Assembly (NCBI GenBank): GCA_958430865.1
Contig: CAUDNR010004168.1
Span: 13,527 to 64,714, forward strand
DNA length: 51,188 nucleotides
Reading direction: 5' to 3'
Origin: Entrophospora sp. SA101
Lineage: Eukaryota; Glomeromycota; Glomeromycetes; Entrophosporales; Entrophosporaceae
Each line of letters opens with the position of its first letter. The first letter of the stretch is position 1. Made by a program: the position numbers and the translations under genes. A model generated the notes under the pieces. That model did not search any database. It saw only the letters and a list, made by a program, of their open reading frames with translations, and had not been told where the DNA came from. Positions 10,664 to 22,499 of the stretch are shown one piece after another.

Positions 10664-10996
10664 TTAATGCACCGATCAAAAGAGAAAACCCAACGAATGG
10701 GTGAAGTGCCACTGACTCTTGTATGAATTAAATGTGATAGAAATATTATAAAATCAACAATGCAATGATATTGGTTTTGGCGCTCCGTTAAATTTAAAAA
10801 CAAAACATCTTTGTTGATTTTTATATAAATTTTCTCTTCAATCATTTACTCGTTTAAAATTTTCATTCGTTTATTTATAATTAAATTACGTCCATTCATT
10901 GATGTTTATAAATTCCTTATGAACGATCACTTTTTTGGAAATATTAATACATAAAGGTTATTTTAAAATTTTTATGTCACGTTGGTTGACAAATGT
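10664..10996. other. Upstream flank of F-box gene
   Basis: The putative promoter side of the minus-strand F-box gene. It is AT-rich, with no recognisable motif beyond T/A runs. A 90-codon overlapping frame is a shadow. Confidence 0.4.
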
Positions 10997-11089
10997 AAAC
11001 ACATGATGTTTTTTTAAGTTTAAATCCAAACACATGATGTTTTTTTAAATTTAAATTCAAACACATGATGTTTTTTTAAATTTAAATCA
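10997..11089. repeat. Three tandem 31-bp repeats, copy A
   Basis: The unit aaacacatgatgttttttta plus an AAGTTTAAAT-type tail occurs three times head to tail, with a base or two of variation. It lies about 330 bp upstream of the F-box start, so it may be promoter-proximal; no function is visible. It is copied exactly at 34799-34891. Confidence 0.85.
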
Positions 11090-14000
11090 TCCGTGTTTGG
11101 ACATTCCATTTAATTGAACCAAAAAAAATTTTTAAATAAATATCAAATGATATTTCTTCTAATAGTAATACACGTTATCAAAATCCAATCGAAATATTGA
11201 ATCTGAACTCCATGATAGCATTCAAATGTTGAATAAATAAGTTTGATTTACTGTTTTCTTGATGTGTAGTCGCAGAAACTGCAAGCTCTACGGGAAAAAA
11301 ACTTCGAATCCCACACTTCAACGTTCACGCGATAAAATTATAAGTGTCCTTGATTAAAAGAACTTTATTAGTAAATTTATGAAACATGATAAATCGTACC
11401 TTATAGATGATGGAAGAATATTTGAGAAATTGAAGGATCTAGGAGTCCGATAAAATTTTGCGACTGAAAATTGCTTCATTGCATTATTTGAAGATCATTC
11501 TTCAGAAAAAAACGGAACAATTTTTTTTTTGCACAAAAAATTTTTCCTAAATTTAATTTATCCCAATATACTCATGTTATCATTGTTTAATCGGATAAAT
11601 CGCCAGTTGCACAAAAATTTGATAACTAGTATCATCTATCATGTGACAGTTATTACAGTAAAAAAATTTTTTTTTATATAAAAAACTAAAATCTTAATTA
11701 CAAAAAGGACAAAGCCAATAAAAATAATTGTTACATCAATTGCTTACAGGACGAGCTTAAATTTCGAGCAATTGAAATTGTCTTTTGCATTAATTATTAT
11801 TATATTCGATATTATTATTTTTTTTTGTGGCGAAATAAAATTTTTTATTAAATTTAGTCAATTAAATAAGATAAAAGAAATTGCTATCCAACGATATTAT
11901 TGTATTGGTCAAAATACAAACAGAGAAAAAGAAAATCCATGCACATTCTAACCTTAGATAATTTTCGAACTTGTTATAGAAGGTGCAATCTACCATGTGC
12001 ATCCGGAAGACGTCTTCCAGAGACTTTTATTTTGAAGGCTGAAGGAATATTCTGGAATCCCAATCTCATGAAAAAGGATATGACAAACATGCGAAAGATA
12101 CTTCTGATGCAATCATAAAGACATACCAATAATACTATTTTACGCTAGAGGCTGATTATCTTGACAATTATTTGAATCCCCATATTTATAATTTATTTAT
12201 TTATTATCTGTATCTTCGTGGAAAAGATCTTTTTGTTTCTTGATAATAGTAATCGGAATAACCTAATCGAAAAGGAAAAATATATACTAATACTAATACA
12301 TCATTTATCTACTTGTATTTTATCTTGCTGATATTAACACAATAATTATTTGTGGCGTCATGCGCATGAATAATTGAAATAATTTCTAAAATGGAAAACA
12401 TAATATTAGATATAAACAAACATGAGCGAGAATGGTAATAATAATAATAGTGATAAAATTAATTTTATAAACAGAAACTTGGAAATGTTTAGAAAAAATT
12501 GATCGGAAATCTCAACAATTAATGGTGCGTATTATAATAAGCAAGGAATAAAAACATCATTATTATTATACGCAAAGGTAACTGATATTTTAATTTGTGA
12601 GTTATTAATTGAAGCATTATAATGATTTAATCCTACTGAATATAATAATATTACAGTAGTACGTACGTTCAAGTTTAAATTGATTTTCATTACAATCCAA
12701 ACATACATCTGATTCATCATCTGTGTATAAGAAATAGATTCTGGACGTATTTTAATTATGAAATAAATGTTGATATTGAGTTTGTTAATAATTACTCGGT
12801 GCATAGTTCACGATGGTGATAAATTGAGAGCAATTATAATTACCAAAATCTTTACAATGACTAAGTCATTGGATCACTTGAGTCAGGTATCATCACCGCT
12901 GATATCTGAAATTTGGTAAGGTTACTAAAATAGTATATTACTTTATAAATTTTTTATTCGTATCAGCTTTTCGTATTAAGAAAGAACCATTTTTCTTTAC
13001 AAATATTTGGATTTTTCATATTAGCCATTTATTTATATTCATAAATTAAAACTTTGTTCAATTTAGAATGGAGAAAATTTGGATGCTATTTTAACGATTA
13101 AGTTGTTATGAAAATCTTATCATTGGAAAACTGCGAGCAAATTTTTGTCGAATAATACAACTCAAACACATGTAAGGTCTATATTATGAATTTAATCGGT
13201 AAGATTACAGTGTATGATTCATATACACTTGCTTAGAAAGGTTCATTGTTGGTATAGGATTTCTATTAGAAATAATAATGTCTTCTCAAAACATTCAATA
13301 ATTTTTGTGAGAAGTTTTATACAAAAGGAAACCCAAAATTTTAGACGGTTGGTCAATTAAATAATAAATAACCAAAAACCTTTCTATTGTGGTCTGATAA
13401 ATTTAAAAAAGAAGAAATGCATTAAAATTTAATGATAATATATGCTATCTATGTCAGAAGATATTAACTTAATTTGTAACTTTCAAGATTTAACCACTCT
13501 TTTTTTACTTGTTATTAATCTATAATACATGGTTGACGATCTTTCTTTGAAATTAATTCATGACATCGAATCTTTTGTATAGAGAAAAGTAAAATTGCAT
13601 TTGATGAAAAATTGCTTTTTTAAAAAAAAAAATCAGTTTTTATTAAATGTAGCTTTCAATTGATCTTTTGCGCTATCTTGATACCCACACATTTAATAAA
13701 TGCGTCTATATTTATTAATTGCATTCTTTTCTAAAATATAATTCATTCTATTATTGATCAATGAATTTGAAAAAAAAACAAACACGATCTCTGACCAGTT
13801 CAAAAATTTTATTGATTTCAAGATAAACAAAATTTTCTTTTATTATAGACAATGTTTTATTGTTTAAAAAAATATACTTCATATTCTATCTATGTATTGA
13901 TAAAAAGGGATATATTTAAAATCCAATAAAAAATATTTTGGCCTTTTAGTGATGAAAAACTAGTTTTAGTCTTTCCTATGAAATTTGTGTCTTATAATTT

Positions 14001-15034
14001 TGGTAAAGTGATTATGAGTAACGGGACGAAACTGAGAAAAACTGGTATATTCCTAAACAGTTTGATCGACATTTTATAACGATTATGTATATTTTTATTG
14101 ACAAAACAATTATGATAATAATAAATATTTACATAAATATTATAGTGGGGTGACTATTATTATTATAATTACTATTACTATAGTTGGGTGTTATTTACCA
14201 TTTCGTAATTTAATACTGTGAACATGACTGGAATTAAGGAGTCACGATTCCCTATCTCCAGTTACGTTTATTTATTTATAATCATTATATTATGCGGAAA
14301 ATTAAAAAATCACGTGTAATTACCATATATAATAGTTGATACGTAAAATTTCATTATACAGAAGATAAGAAAACTAGTTATTGCTCCCTTTTCAAAAAAA
14401 AAAAAACCACATTATTAATAGTTTACAATAAACAAACATATGAAACATATGAAATTCATTTTACAAAGGATATTTAAAAATTTTCCCATCATCCAATATT
14501 ACCATTGTCTATCCATTTTAGGGATGGACATGGTAAAATGAACTTTATATATAGTTATTGATCGAAGATTTGGAAGTTGGAGTTATTTGAAATAGCATTG
14601 GAAAAGTATCAAAAACAGCTAAGCTTTGTTATAAATGAAAAAAATAATGAGGATATGATAGTTGCAAATCTAAAAAAATTATACAAATGGATCGGAATAA
14701 TTGATATATTTTTTATAAATGTTATTTTTATAATGTTTATTTATTTATTTTATTCTGTAAACGTTGATTGCTTCACTGAATATCATCAATTTTCTATATT
14801 TCTTTACCAAAAGAGCAAGGTATATATATGCTTTTCTTATAATAATAAAAAAATAAACTAAATTTAGTAATTTATTCTCTATGAAGGCTGTGATTTCTCT
14901 TTTCATCCATTTGACCTTAAAGTTGGGACAAAAGAAAAACAAAGCAGAACTGGGAGTTGGGTGGACGAACTTGTTATCTTTTAAAACATTTTCAAGGTAT
15001 AATAGTGAAAAAAGCCAAATGTGCACTTTGTAAA
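11090..15034. other. Gene-poor part of duplicated segment
   Basis: About 3.9 kb with no gene I can defend. It holds poly-A/T runs, a small imperfect hairpin at 14501-14536 (taccattgtctatcc...ggatggacatggta), and a plus-strand coding-like stretch at 14577-14700 (E-L-F-E-I-A-L-E-K-Y-Q-K-Q) that lacks an ATG and could be an exon. A further coding-like stretch near 14910-15034 contains K-C-A-L-C-K. These may be exons of a decayed gene running into the mini-exon-like array at 15091. Confidence 0.4.
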
Positions 15035-15090
15035 AGAAACTAAACTTTTAAAACAATAAATGAAACTACTAAAGGAAAAGCTGAAGGAAC

Positions 15091-15320
15091 AAGGTATTCA
15101 TTCTATAATTATTGTTAAATTAATGGTATATTTACTTTGTACATCTATTTCTTATTATTAGATGAATAAATGATGAATAGTAGAAGGTAGTTGTTCTATA
15201 ATTATTGTTAAATTAATAGTTTTGTATAATATATTTTTTTTATTTATTTCTTGTTATTAGATGTGGATATAGAAACAAGATAGCCGTTCTATAATTATTG
15301 TTAAATTAATGGTTTTGTAT
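15091..15320. repeat. Intron-like minisatellite, 3 units
   Basis: Three units of about 93 bp each start with ttctataattattgttaaa. Between units lie splice-like junctions: a GTA donor before the unit, a T-rich ...ttattag acceptor after it, and short inserts such as atgtggatatagaaacaag. The homologous site next to copy B (38900-39372) has six units and diverged sequence. Confidence 0.75.
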
Positions 15321-16014
15321 TATCAAGTAAAAATTTGCCTCCAATCCAATATCTATTTGATAAAATTTGCGTATTTATTCAGTCAGGCCATGCTTACTAT
15401 TACTATATATTATACAAAACCATTAAACCTTGTTTCTATTATCCATGCATATATACCTAATAATAATAATAGATATATATTATACAAATTATTAATTTAA
15501 TGACCAACGAATCAATCTTTATGCAAATTTACATTTCGGGTGCTTTTTGTAGATAGTGTATTAGTAGGTAGGTCGACAGAAATAATAAAAATAATCCATC
15601 AATCCCAATATTTATTATAGTGACGGCAGAATTAATGATTTTGCATTACCATCTTTCCAAAGTACACCGCAACTATCATCAACATCTAATACATATTCAT
15701 CAATATCAACACCCAAATACTTTCGATATCAACGTCTTTGAAAAAGTAATCAATTTATAATTCGCCAGGCCAAATTCTGATTCATATTGTTGAATTCAAA
15801 CCCTGTGATCTATTTACAAAAATTTTGATACTCAAAACTATACTTTGTTTAATTTACAATAGTGGAAAAGTTTAACCTTTCAAGTATGCTAAATCATATT
15901 GAATAAATATATTTCAAGTATTCAGTATGTTTTAGTATAATTTTACACATTCTTAAAATACCCTTGATTTTTCCATACTTTAAGTAATTCGAATACCTAA
16001 GCTTTTTGTAGGGA
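15321..16014. other. Intergenic, no gene seen
   Basis: AT-rich spacer. The first ~60 bases (caatatctatttgataaaat) still resemble the site right of the other array (about 39384), showing that the homology of the two loci runs beyond the identical tract. Nothing else is supported. Confidence 0.45.
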
Positions 16015-16425
16015 ATGCATATATCGTTTTGTAAAATGCAGGAAATTGGAGATCTACATAAAGGTGGTAAAGGTATTATTAGAGATACCTCCAAAGAATT
16101 AAATATTCCAAGAATTACACTATTCTTTGTTATCAAAATTCAGGATATCATAAAAGTTGGTAGGCAAAAGGCGTCTTGCCAAGAAAAGTTAAAGATAATG
16201 AAAGTGATCGCATCCAATTAACTATGATTCAGAAAGGATGGTGCTGTGGTTTCTATTTAAACAATTTATAAGAATTCGCATGATCTTGAGATTCGGAAGG
16301 CCAAAGATGTTAGATATACCTGTCCAAGAAAATTAAAGTGACTTCTTGTAAAAGAAAATAATCACATATCGGTAGTCATGATCCAAAAGATATAGAGAGG
16401 ATGGTGTCGTGGTTCTACTAAACAA
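16015..16425 (+). pseudogene. Tc1/mariner-type transposase N-terminus, broken
   Basis: The open stretch reads F-C-K-M-Q-E-I-G-D-L-H-K-G-G-K-G then S-K-E-L-N-I-P-R, the first helix-turn-helix of Tc1/IS630-like transposases that binds element ends. Downstream, in other frames and through stops, are G-R-P-K-like and E-N-N-H-I-S-V-V-M-I-Q-K-I motifs, typical of the second helix-turn-helix, and partly repeated (16165-16260 and 16300-16425). The DDE catalytic part is missing. This is a transposon remnant with several disabling changes. Confidence 0.65.
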
Positions 16426-16640
16426 TTCGTTTTTAGATTAAAAAAACTAGCAATTTTTATATTTGGTAAATAATAATAATTACAATAATTTATCGATTAT
16501 TTATAAATAAAAAAAAAATTTAAGTTGTTGTCTTTTTATGAATACAATAAGAAAAAAATCTTTTAAACAGTTTAGTTTATAGATAAGCATCAATTTCAAA
16601 ATTGAAGAATCTATATGTATTTAGTGATAAAAGAAGTTAA

Positions 16641-17480
16641 TTAAAAACATAAATTATCTGTCGATTGCGATTGGTTTTTGGAGAATTCAACCTGTAATTT
16701 ATCAATCTCGGATTGATAACTATGAGGAGAAAAATGACCATCTATGGACTTATGAAAGGTACCATATGGATCTGGATGTGTTCGGCTACATTTAGGTTCT
16801 ATACCCAAATAGAACATAAAATTTTTTCTCCTTGCATTCAAATATACTCTACTAATTTTGAATTTATTTGTTTTAATTTCTAAATAATAATCCATCAATC
16901 CTAGGTTTTTAAGGTTAACGATTTTATTACATATCATTATTAATCCAAAGAAGATGCTATCGTTCTTTCGTTCTTTGAAATCTCCTTCTTCCAAAGCATT
17001 AAATAAATTTATTAACCTAATAATGACAAGTTCTATATCAATTTCTATAAAAGTGTCATTTGAGGTACTATCTTTTATTTCAATTGCTACGTTTTTATTA
17101 TCATTTTTACTTAAATGAATATATCCAAAAACATAGTCAATCATTAGGAAGTACAAAAAGCATAACTTTTCAATTTCTTTAAGATGCCTTAATAAACCGT
17201 CATCGTCCAACAGATTAAATAACACAAATCTTATCTCTTTATGGGTTTCTTGTTGATAATCACGCAATTTTTGATGAATTGATTTAATTATTTCTACATC
17301 ATGCGAAGAATTTGCTGCTGAACGCGCATCAAATGAACAAAGTCTTGTTTGATCGCATAAGAATCTTTTTGAAATGTTTCTAAACATACTATAATCTTTA
17401 AATTTTTCACTTTCTTTTAAGATTTCTCTGAATTTTTCCATTTTTTGCTCTTTTTTTGATCGGATAGTTCTTTCCTCCAT
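16641..17480 (-). CDS. Hypothetical protein, 279 aa
   Basis: A single-exon frame with a clean ATG start. The N-terminal ~30 residues are highly charged (R-S-K-K-E-Q-K-M-E-K-F-R), then a helical body with leucine-rich segments (L-F-N-L-L-D-D-D-G-L-L-R-H-L-K-E-I-E-K-L-C-F-L-Y-F-L around 108-131) and a basic stretch R-R-K-N-F-M-F-Y-L-G near 220. There is no signal peptide or clear transmembrane helix. I do not recognise the family; helical content and charge would suit a cytoplasmic or nuclear protein. The length and lack of stops in very AT-rich DNA make a real gene likely. Neighbours are transposon debris, so it could also be lineage-restricted or element-derived. Confidence 0.55.
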   Translation of the reverse strand: MEERTIRSKKEQKMEKFREILKESEKFKDYSMFRNISKRFLCDQTRLCSFDARSAANSSHDVEIIKSIHQKLRDYQQETHKEIRFVLFNLLDDDGLLRHLKEIEKLCFLYFLMIDYVFGYIHLSKNDNKNVAIEIKDSTSNDTFIEIDIELVIIRLINLFNALEEGDFKERKNDSIFFGLIMICNKIVNLKNLGLMDYYLEIKTNKFKISRVYLNARRKNFMFYLGIEPKCSRTHPDPYGTFHKSIDGHFSPHSYQSEIDKLQVEFSKNQSQSTDNLCF

Positions 17481-17687
17481 TATTATAAAGGCAAGTTATT
17501 TAAAAGAGCAAAAAAAAAAAGCATTTATATAAAGTTTATCATGTATTATCCTCGCTCGGTATAATACAAACACAAAATTACGCGTATTGTAAAAAAATAG
17601 TGAATTTCTTCGCCGTGTGGTATACGTTAATTTGTTGTCCGTCATCAAGAAAATTAATCTGTTGTCACTATTACTATTACTGTGATG

Positions 17688-17819
17688 CAGGGTTGGCAAT
17701 AGACTGGGTCCATTGAGACCATGAGTTTTGGTATGGTCCATTTTCATTAATAAAATACGAACCATGGTAAAAATATTACACCAATGGACTCAATGGACTA
17801 TCAATGGACCAGCACCATA
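17688..17819. mobile_element. Small MITE-like insert, ~132 bp
   Basis: The 12-mer tactgtgatgca stands on both sides (17678-17689 and 17818-17829). The insert begins cagggttggcaat, a hAT-like end, and both halves contain inverted gtccattgag / ctcaatggac motifs that can fold back. The exact ends are uncertain because the right end (ggaccagcaccata) matches the left only loosely. Confidence 0.5.
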
Positions 17820-17829
17820 CTGTGATGCA

Positions 17830-18986
17830 AATTAACGACAAGAATTTGATAAATATAATACATTTTGTTTTTATGAAATTCGGTTTTTCTAATAATTTAT
17901 TAGTAAGAAAAGCCGAACAATAAATCAGACAATCAATAGAATGGCTCGGTTTAGAAGTTTAGTAATTTTAAAAGACCATTCCGAGAAATCAAAATTGTTG
18001 GTATTTTGATAATACATAATAATAAAGTTATAGTTAATAATACAATAATACACAAGAATATTAATATTAAAATCACAAATGACAAATTTAAAACCTTGAC
18101 AGCATAGTGGACATTCGTATTGTCACTTGTGACGTTATTGTAGCAACATCAGTTTCTGCTCTGATGAAAATTTATAAAATTCCAACAAATTCGTGAAGGT
18201 AGCACAACAAATTTCAAATGATATACGTCGTCAATAAAATTTATTTTATACAGGAATTTCATAACCCTTTATTTATTCGTCTCTTCATTGTCAATATATA
18301 ATATAGTATTGGCGTTACTTATTACAAGTGTCGCATGTATTATGAATCGAATATCTAAAATTGTGTGTATTAGTATTAGCAATTATAAATGGTATTTGTA
18401 TTGTGATTCAATTACATCGAATAATTAACAAGAGCCATCACGGTTGTTGTTCGGATGTTTATAATGGACTCCCTTAATTTCTCGAATTTTTAATTTTTAC
18501 ATGAGCGAGTATTACAAAATATTTCCACATGCCATACTCGAACAAGTAAATAATGCATATTTCCTTCGGTCACAGAAAGTTAAAGCAAGCAATCAACGCA
18601 TGTTTATTGTGAGGATGATTGGAAAGTTATGTTTGAAGGAACGCTTGGTATAATGTTTGTGTAATTTTGACTAATTTGTGTCTTTTTCTTTGGATATCGA
18701 TTTTCTCACTGTCATATCCTTCTTAGCCACACAATCTCGTTTGCATGTCATTCACCGATGAATAGATGCACAACATCCACAATATTTCAACATATATTTC
18801 AAATCTAGCACCAAAATTAACGCTAAATCGATCAATTCAATATTAAACCTTACAATAATATATTCTACCCGAATCTTACCATCACTCAAAATATGGCGAA
18901 GATTGTGATTTAAGTTTATTGAATAAATTGTACATATTTTCATTGGCTGTTTAAATTAATAATGGTTTAAATAATTAAAAAAAAAA
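17830..18986. other. Intergenic, no gene seen
   Basis: About 1.2 kb. It contains a short hairpin at 17880-17916 (cggtttttct...agaaaagccg) and the phrase agcatagtggacatt (about 18101), which recurs at about 29997. No coding sequence is supported. Confidence 0.45.
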
Positions 18987-19178
18987 GTTTTCAGAATACC
19001 AGTGACTGAGTCATCAAATTCAATTATCTTATCAAGTTTTATTGAACGTAGAATTGCGAAAGATTTAATTAATGTTATAAAAAGTTTTCATAATACCAGT
19101 GACTGAGTCATCAAATTCAATTATCTTATCAAGTTTTATTGAACGTGAAATTGCGAAAGATTTAATTAATGTTATAAA
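18987..19178. repeat. 97-bp tandem duplication
   Basis: Two near-identical head-to-tail copies (18987-19083 and 19084-19178) share gttttcannataccagtgac and the following 75 bases with about three differences. On the minus strand the duplication overlaps the 3' end of a small open frame (19247-19065). Confidence 0.85.
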
Positions 19179-19247
19179 AATAATAAATATCAAGTTTTTT
19201 TTCATTCGTTTTATTGGTAATAACAAAGAGAAAAAATTCCCATTCAA
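19065..19247 (-). CDS. Possible small secreted protein, uncertain
   Basis: A 60-codon frame. From an internal Met (K-R-M-K-K-N-L-I-F-I-I-F-I-T-L-I-K-S-F-A) it reads like a signal peptide: two lysines, a hydrophobic core and a small-residue cleavage site. It is followed by I-S-R-S-I-K-L-D-K-I-I-E-F-D-D-S. The duplicated 97-bp unit supplies the last half, so the present stop may be an artefact of duplication, or an intron may follow D-S-V-T-G. Weak evidence; in DNA this AT-rich, hydrophobic chance frames are common. Confidence 0.25.
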   Translation of the reverse strand: MNGNFFSLLLPIKRMKKNLIFIIFITLIKSFAISRSIKLDKIIEFDDSVTGIMKTFYNIN

Positions 19248-19844
19248 AGACTTTTTTCAAATTGTTTGAGAAAAAAGAGAGAGAATTTATATATATAATA
19301 GGAATAAATATCACCCTGGATTTTTACAGGATATAAAAATGCAAAGGATGGAGTTAATTCATTATATTTAAAGAAAAATTTTTTTCAAGCACGTTTGGGA
19401 TACTTTAAACCAGTGTTGGCAAATTACGCGAGGTAAATTGTCAAGTCCTAAACCGTTAATAAAATAATATATATACATAGATGAACTTATTTAAAAAATT
19501 CCATCAAGTGGTTTTTTTTGTTTAGAATAATACTTTATAAAAAAATCATCTTTTAACTATTTGCGTTTTCCAATATTACTAATGTGTATATTATGTTATA
19601 AAGAAATTAAATAAATCAAAAAGTAAAAAGTAAACCATGATTAATATTATTTTGGCATTTTTTTCTATGGAAGTTACACTATAAAGACGGAATCTTTTAA
19701 TTCGTTGACTTCCTTCACTTTTTAAATAGATAGCAAAATAATATTAGATCTACGAACAGGTTTAGGTGCAGCAAAATTGGATTTTGAAATCAAAATGATA
19801 AAACTTATATATTCAAATGATGATAAGGTATGTATAATATATAT

Positions 19845-20417
19845 ATTAATGTCTCAAAAAAAATGGTGGTCACAAAAATATCACACATCTCAACAATTAC
19901 ATAACATAGTTAAATAAAATTGGATTCATTCGAAAGCCTTATCATTTACTTTATTAAATAATAAAAAATAAACATGAAATGCTATTGCCAATTTTCTGTA
20001 AAGCTAATTCATATATTTTTTTTAGAACTTTGCTAAATTTTTGTCTCTGAAATTTAAACATGGAATTTTTTAACGATAACTCTGACACAAGCATATACAT
20101 AGTAATTATACAAAAAATTATACCAGTCTGTAGCAAAAGTTCTGGAGATTATGTATATAAAGTTTCACACTTCCAGATTTTCTAGATTTTTATCAATTGA
20201 AAATAAAAGGAATTTGATTATTTGAAAAAACCATCCAAATGTGTAAATTTCTTTAATGATTGCTCTAAATCCTACATGACAATATACTTCAAAAATTTTC
20301 TATCTTATAATCTAAGATCTTCCGATTCTCTGGTATAATTTTTATTACATAATTTTTGGCTACTTTTTCATTAAAAACAATATTTTACAAACCACCATTT
20401 TTTTTTGAGACACAGTG
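19845..20417. mobile_element. Tc1/mariner-like non-autonomous element
   Basis: Inverted ends gtctcaaaaaaaatggtggt (19851-19870) and accaccatttttttttgaga (20391-20410) face each other. The right end continues cacagtg and is followed by TA, the Tc1/mariner target. The left outer bases are degenerate. The interior, about 520 bp, has no transposase, only chance frames. Confidence 0.7.
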
Positions 20418-20520
20418 TATATCAAGATAAAAAAGCAATATGAGAAAAGGTTGTTGAATTAGATATTGCAGGAAAATTTTTGTCAAGAATTCCTGCATTA
20501 AACAAAACCGATTTTTAATA

Positions 20521-20663
20521 TGGTCAAACCTCGCTTCAAGGAATCTATGGGGCACATAAGAGAATTGCATTACTAATCGGGTTTCAGAGAATTCTATGTT
20601 TTATATGTGAAGCAAAAATTTTAAAAATTCGTAATTATAATTAGTTGAAACGAGTTTTGACTG
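20521..20663. mobile_element. 143-bp TA-flanked MITE (pogo/Tc1-like)
   Basis: Left end tggtcaaacctcgcttcaa and right end ttgaaacgagttttgactg are imperfect inverted repeats, bordered by TA at 20519-20520 and 20664-20665. Ends of the CAGTCAAACCTCG type and a TA target are usual for pogo/Tigger and related Tc1 elements. A pogo DDE fragment lies at 42.6-42.9 kb, but I cannot show that it is the same family. Confidence 0.65.
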
Positions 20664-20846
20664 TAGAAAAACATGAAGATGCATTTTTATTATTATCGGG
20701 TAATGATGTCAAACCTGAAAATACAAATATTAGAAAGTAATTTTGATGAAAAATGTCAATATCAATGAAAATGGTAATAGTAGGGAAAATATCATTCTAA
20801 GATTTATATTAAAAAAAAAAAAAAAGAAAAAACATAAAATAAATAT

Positions 20847-22341
20847 TTAAACAATATTATTAATCCTAAATTTTTTAGAATGATCATAATTCATGCAATA
20901 ATTCTCTTGATATTGGAAATTATTAGGGTTTTTATTAAAATCTATCATCCAAGTCATATTATCTAAAGCTGCATATAACCGTGAATGATCCATCTAATAA
21001 TAGAATTGAAATTAAGAACTTGGTTTATTTATTTAAATAATAATCATAATAATAATAATTAATTGATTACAAACCTGCAATGAATATACTGGTGAGCGAC
21101 TTCTACCAAGATAAACAGACCAGCCATCACCATACAATCTTCCACCTCTCTTTAAACTGTTTATCATATTATTTTTATAATATCTTAAATCAAACAATCT
21201 TATTAATCCATTTGAATAAGAACCAGAAGCCAATTTATGAAAATCATAATCAACAGAATAAACTGGATAACAATCACAAACAAATAAAAACAAAAAGAAA
21301 TTGTTCATTGTTATTATTGTTGTTATTTTTTTTTAAAAAATAATCATTATAAAAAAACTTTTTTATATTTATACCAGGTGAGAGATCATAAGGATCTCTA
21401 TATGATGCTATGCATTCCATACTTCTAGTGTCAAAGAGACGTGTTAATCCATCATAACATCCAGAAACAAAAGTATTTGGTAGAATTTGATTTGAAGCTA
21501 ATGCATAAACACTACTATTATGATTGTTTATTGAAAATCTGGAATCAACAAATCCGGTTGGAGTAACATAGTATAATGTCAAATGATTATCGCTTTTATT
21601 GCCCACTCCAATCAAATGACTATTGCATGATAAATTTTTTACAATGTAAGGTTTACCAATTATTTTATGTGTATGTCTCTTTTCACCAGTTTCCACATCC
21701 CATAAAATCATCTTTAGATCTGTGCCTACCGAAATCAAAGATAATGATTTATCAGAAATTTGGCAGATTGATTGAACAATGCCATCATGCCCATAAAAAG
21801 TTCTCAGTTCATTTAGATGAATATGATTTTTGTGATTTTTGTTCAAATAGAATCTTTTGATTGTATAATCTACAGAACTTGTAAATATGTGATTTCTATT
21901 ATTACAACAAAATATTATATCAGTAATGTCATTATTGTGAACATGAAAATTTTTTCTCTTATAGAACTTTGCTGGATCTTGGGGTGAGAAATAAGAAACA
22001 TCCAGTGAACTTCCAACAGTGCAGATTAATTTTGCTGAGTCAAATTTTATTTTAGGCATTAATGCTTGTCTATGCCTTGCTATTATGGTTGGCTTGAACT
22101 TTCTTCTGTTCCAATTTTTATTTATAGCAAAACCAAATTTGACTTTTCCCTCCCAATCATTATCATATATAATAGGGTATTGTAATATATTCCAATTTTG
22201 ACTATTGAAATATATCCTAAACCCATACTTCTTTATAATATTGTAATAGTCTTTGTTAACAAGAGATAAATTCGTCAAATCTTTTATTGACAAAAGCTCA
22301 ATTATACAAAATAATAAGTCAAATGGAAATTTTTGAAGCAT
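20847..22341 (-). CDS. F-box/WD40-repeat protein, 433 aa, three exons
   Basis: Exons are 22341-21375, 21262-21075 and 20993-20847, joined by GT...AG introns of 112 and 81 bp that keep frame and give 433 residues. Residues 1-45 are an F-box (F-P-F-D-L-L-F-C-I-I-E-L-L-S-I-K-D-L then L-S-L-V-N-K-D-Y-Y). WD40-type blades follow: S-S-V-D-Y-T-I-K-R-F, Y-G-H-D-G-I-V ending D-L-K-M-I-L-W-D-V-E-T-G, N-H-N-S-S-V-Y ending D-G-L-T-R-L-F-D-T-R, and across the first intron V-Y-S-V-D-Y-D ending G-L-I-R-L-F-D-L-R. F-box/WD40 proteins are substrate receptors of SCF ubiquitin ligases: the F-box binds Skp1 and the propeller the target. The first exon alone would stop in the intron, so splicing matters. The gene looks intact and is flanked by MITEs. 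Confidence 0.88.
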
Positions 22342-22499
22342 TTTTTTGATTAATAAATTAGTTACTCAAAATAGAAATAATATTTTTCCTATACATTTTG
22401 GGCTACATGATAAACGATCGATTTCCTAATGTAGTATATGAACTATTAATGTGCAAAGAAAAAAGTTTTGTAGAAGGTATCAATAGTAAAGTCGTTGCT

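Larger units (their letters stand above)
6472..15034. repeat. 8.56-kb segmental duplication, copy A
   Basis: Every landmark here reappears 23,802 bases downstream with unchanged spacing, and the 542-aa F-box protein is identical in both. Identity begins at tgtgaatatccac (6472 and 30274) and ends at ctttgtaaa (15034 and 38836), after which small indels start. Both copies are in the same orientation with 15.2 kb between them. The left edge falls inside a MITE that is whole only in this copy, so copy A is likely the source at that edge. Confidence 0.93.

Noticed and set aside
11276..11325. tRNA-like 3' end (cttcgaatcccacactt, B-box-like) at 11303 and its copy at 35105
   Set aside because: The B-box resembles a Leu/Ser tRNA, but no A-box, acceptor pairing or matching 5' half is present upstream.
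15091..15320. CRISPR-like array
   Set aside because: Eukaryotic context, only three imperfect repeats, spacers related to each other, and repeat units bounded by splice-like signals.
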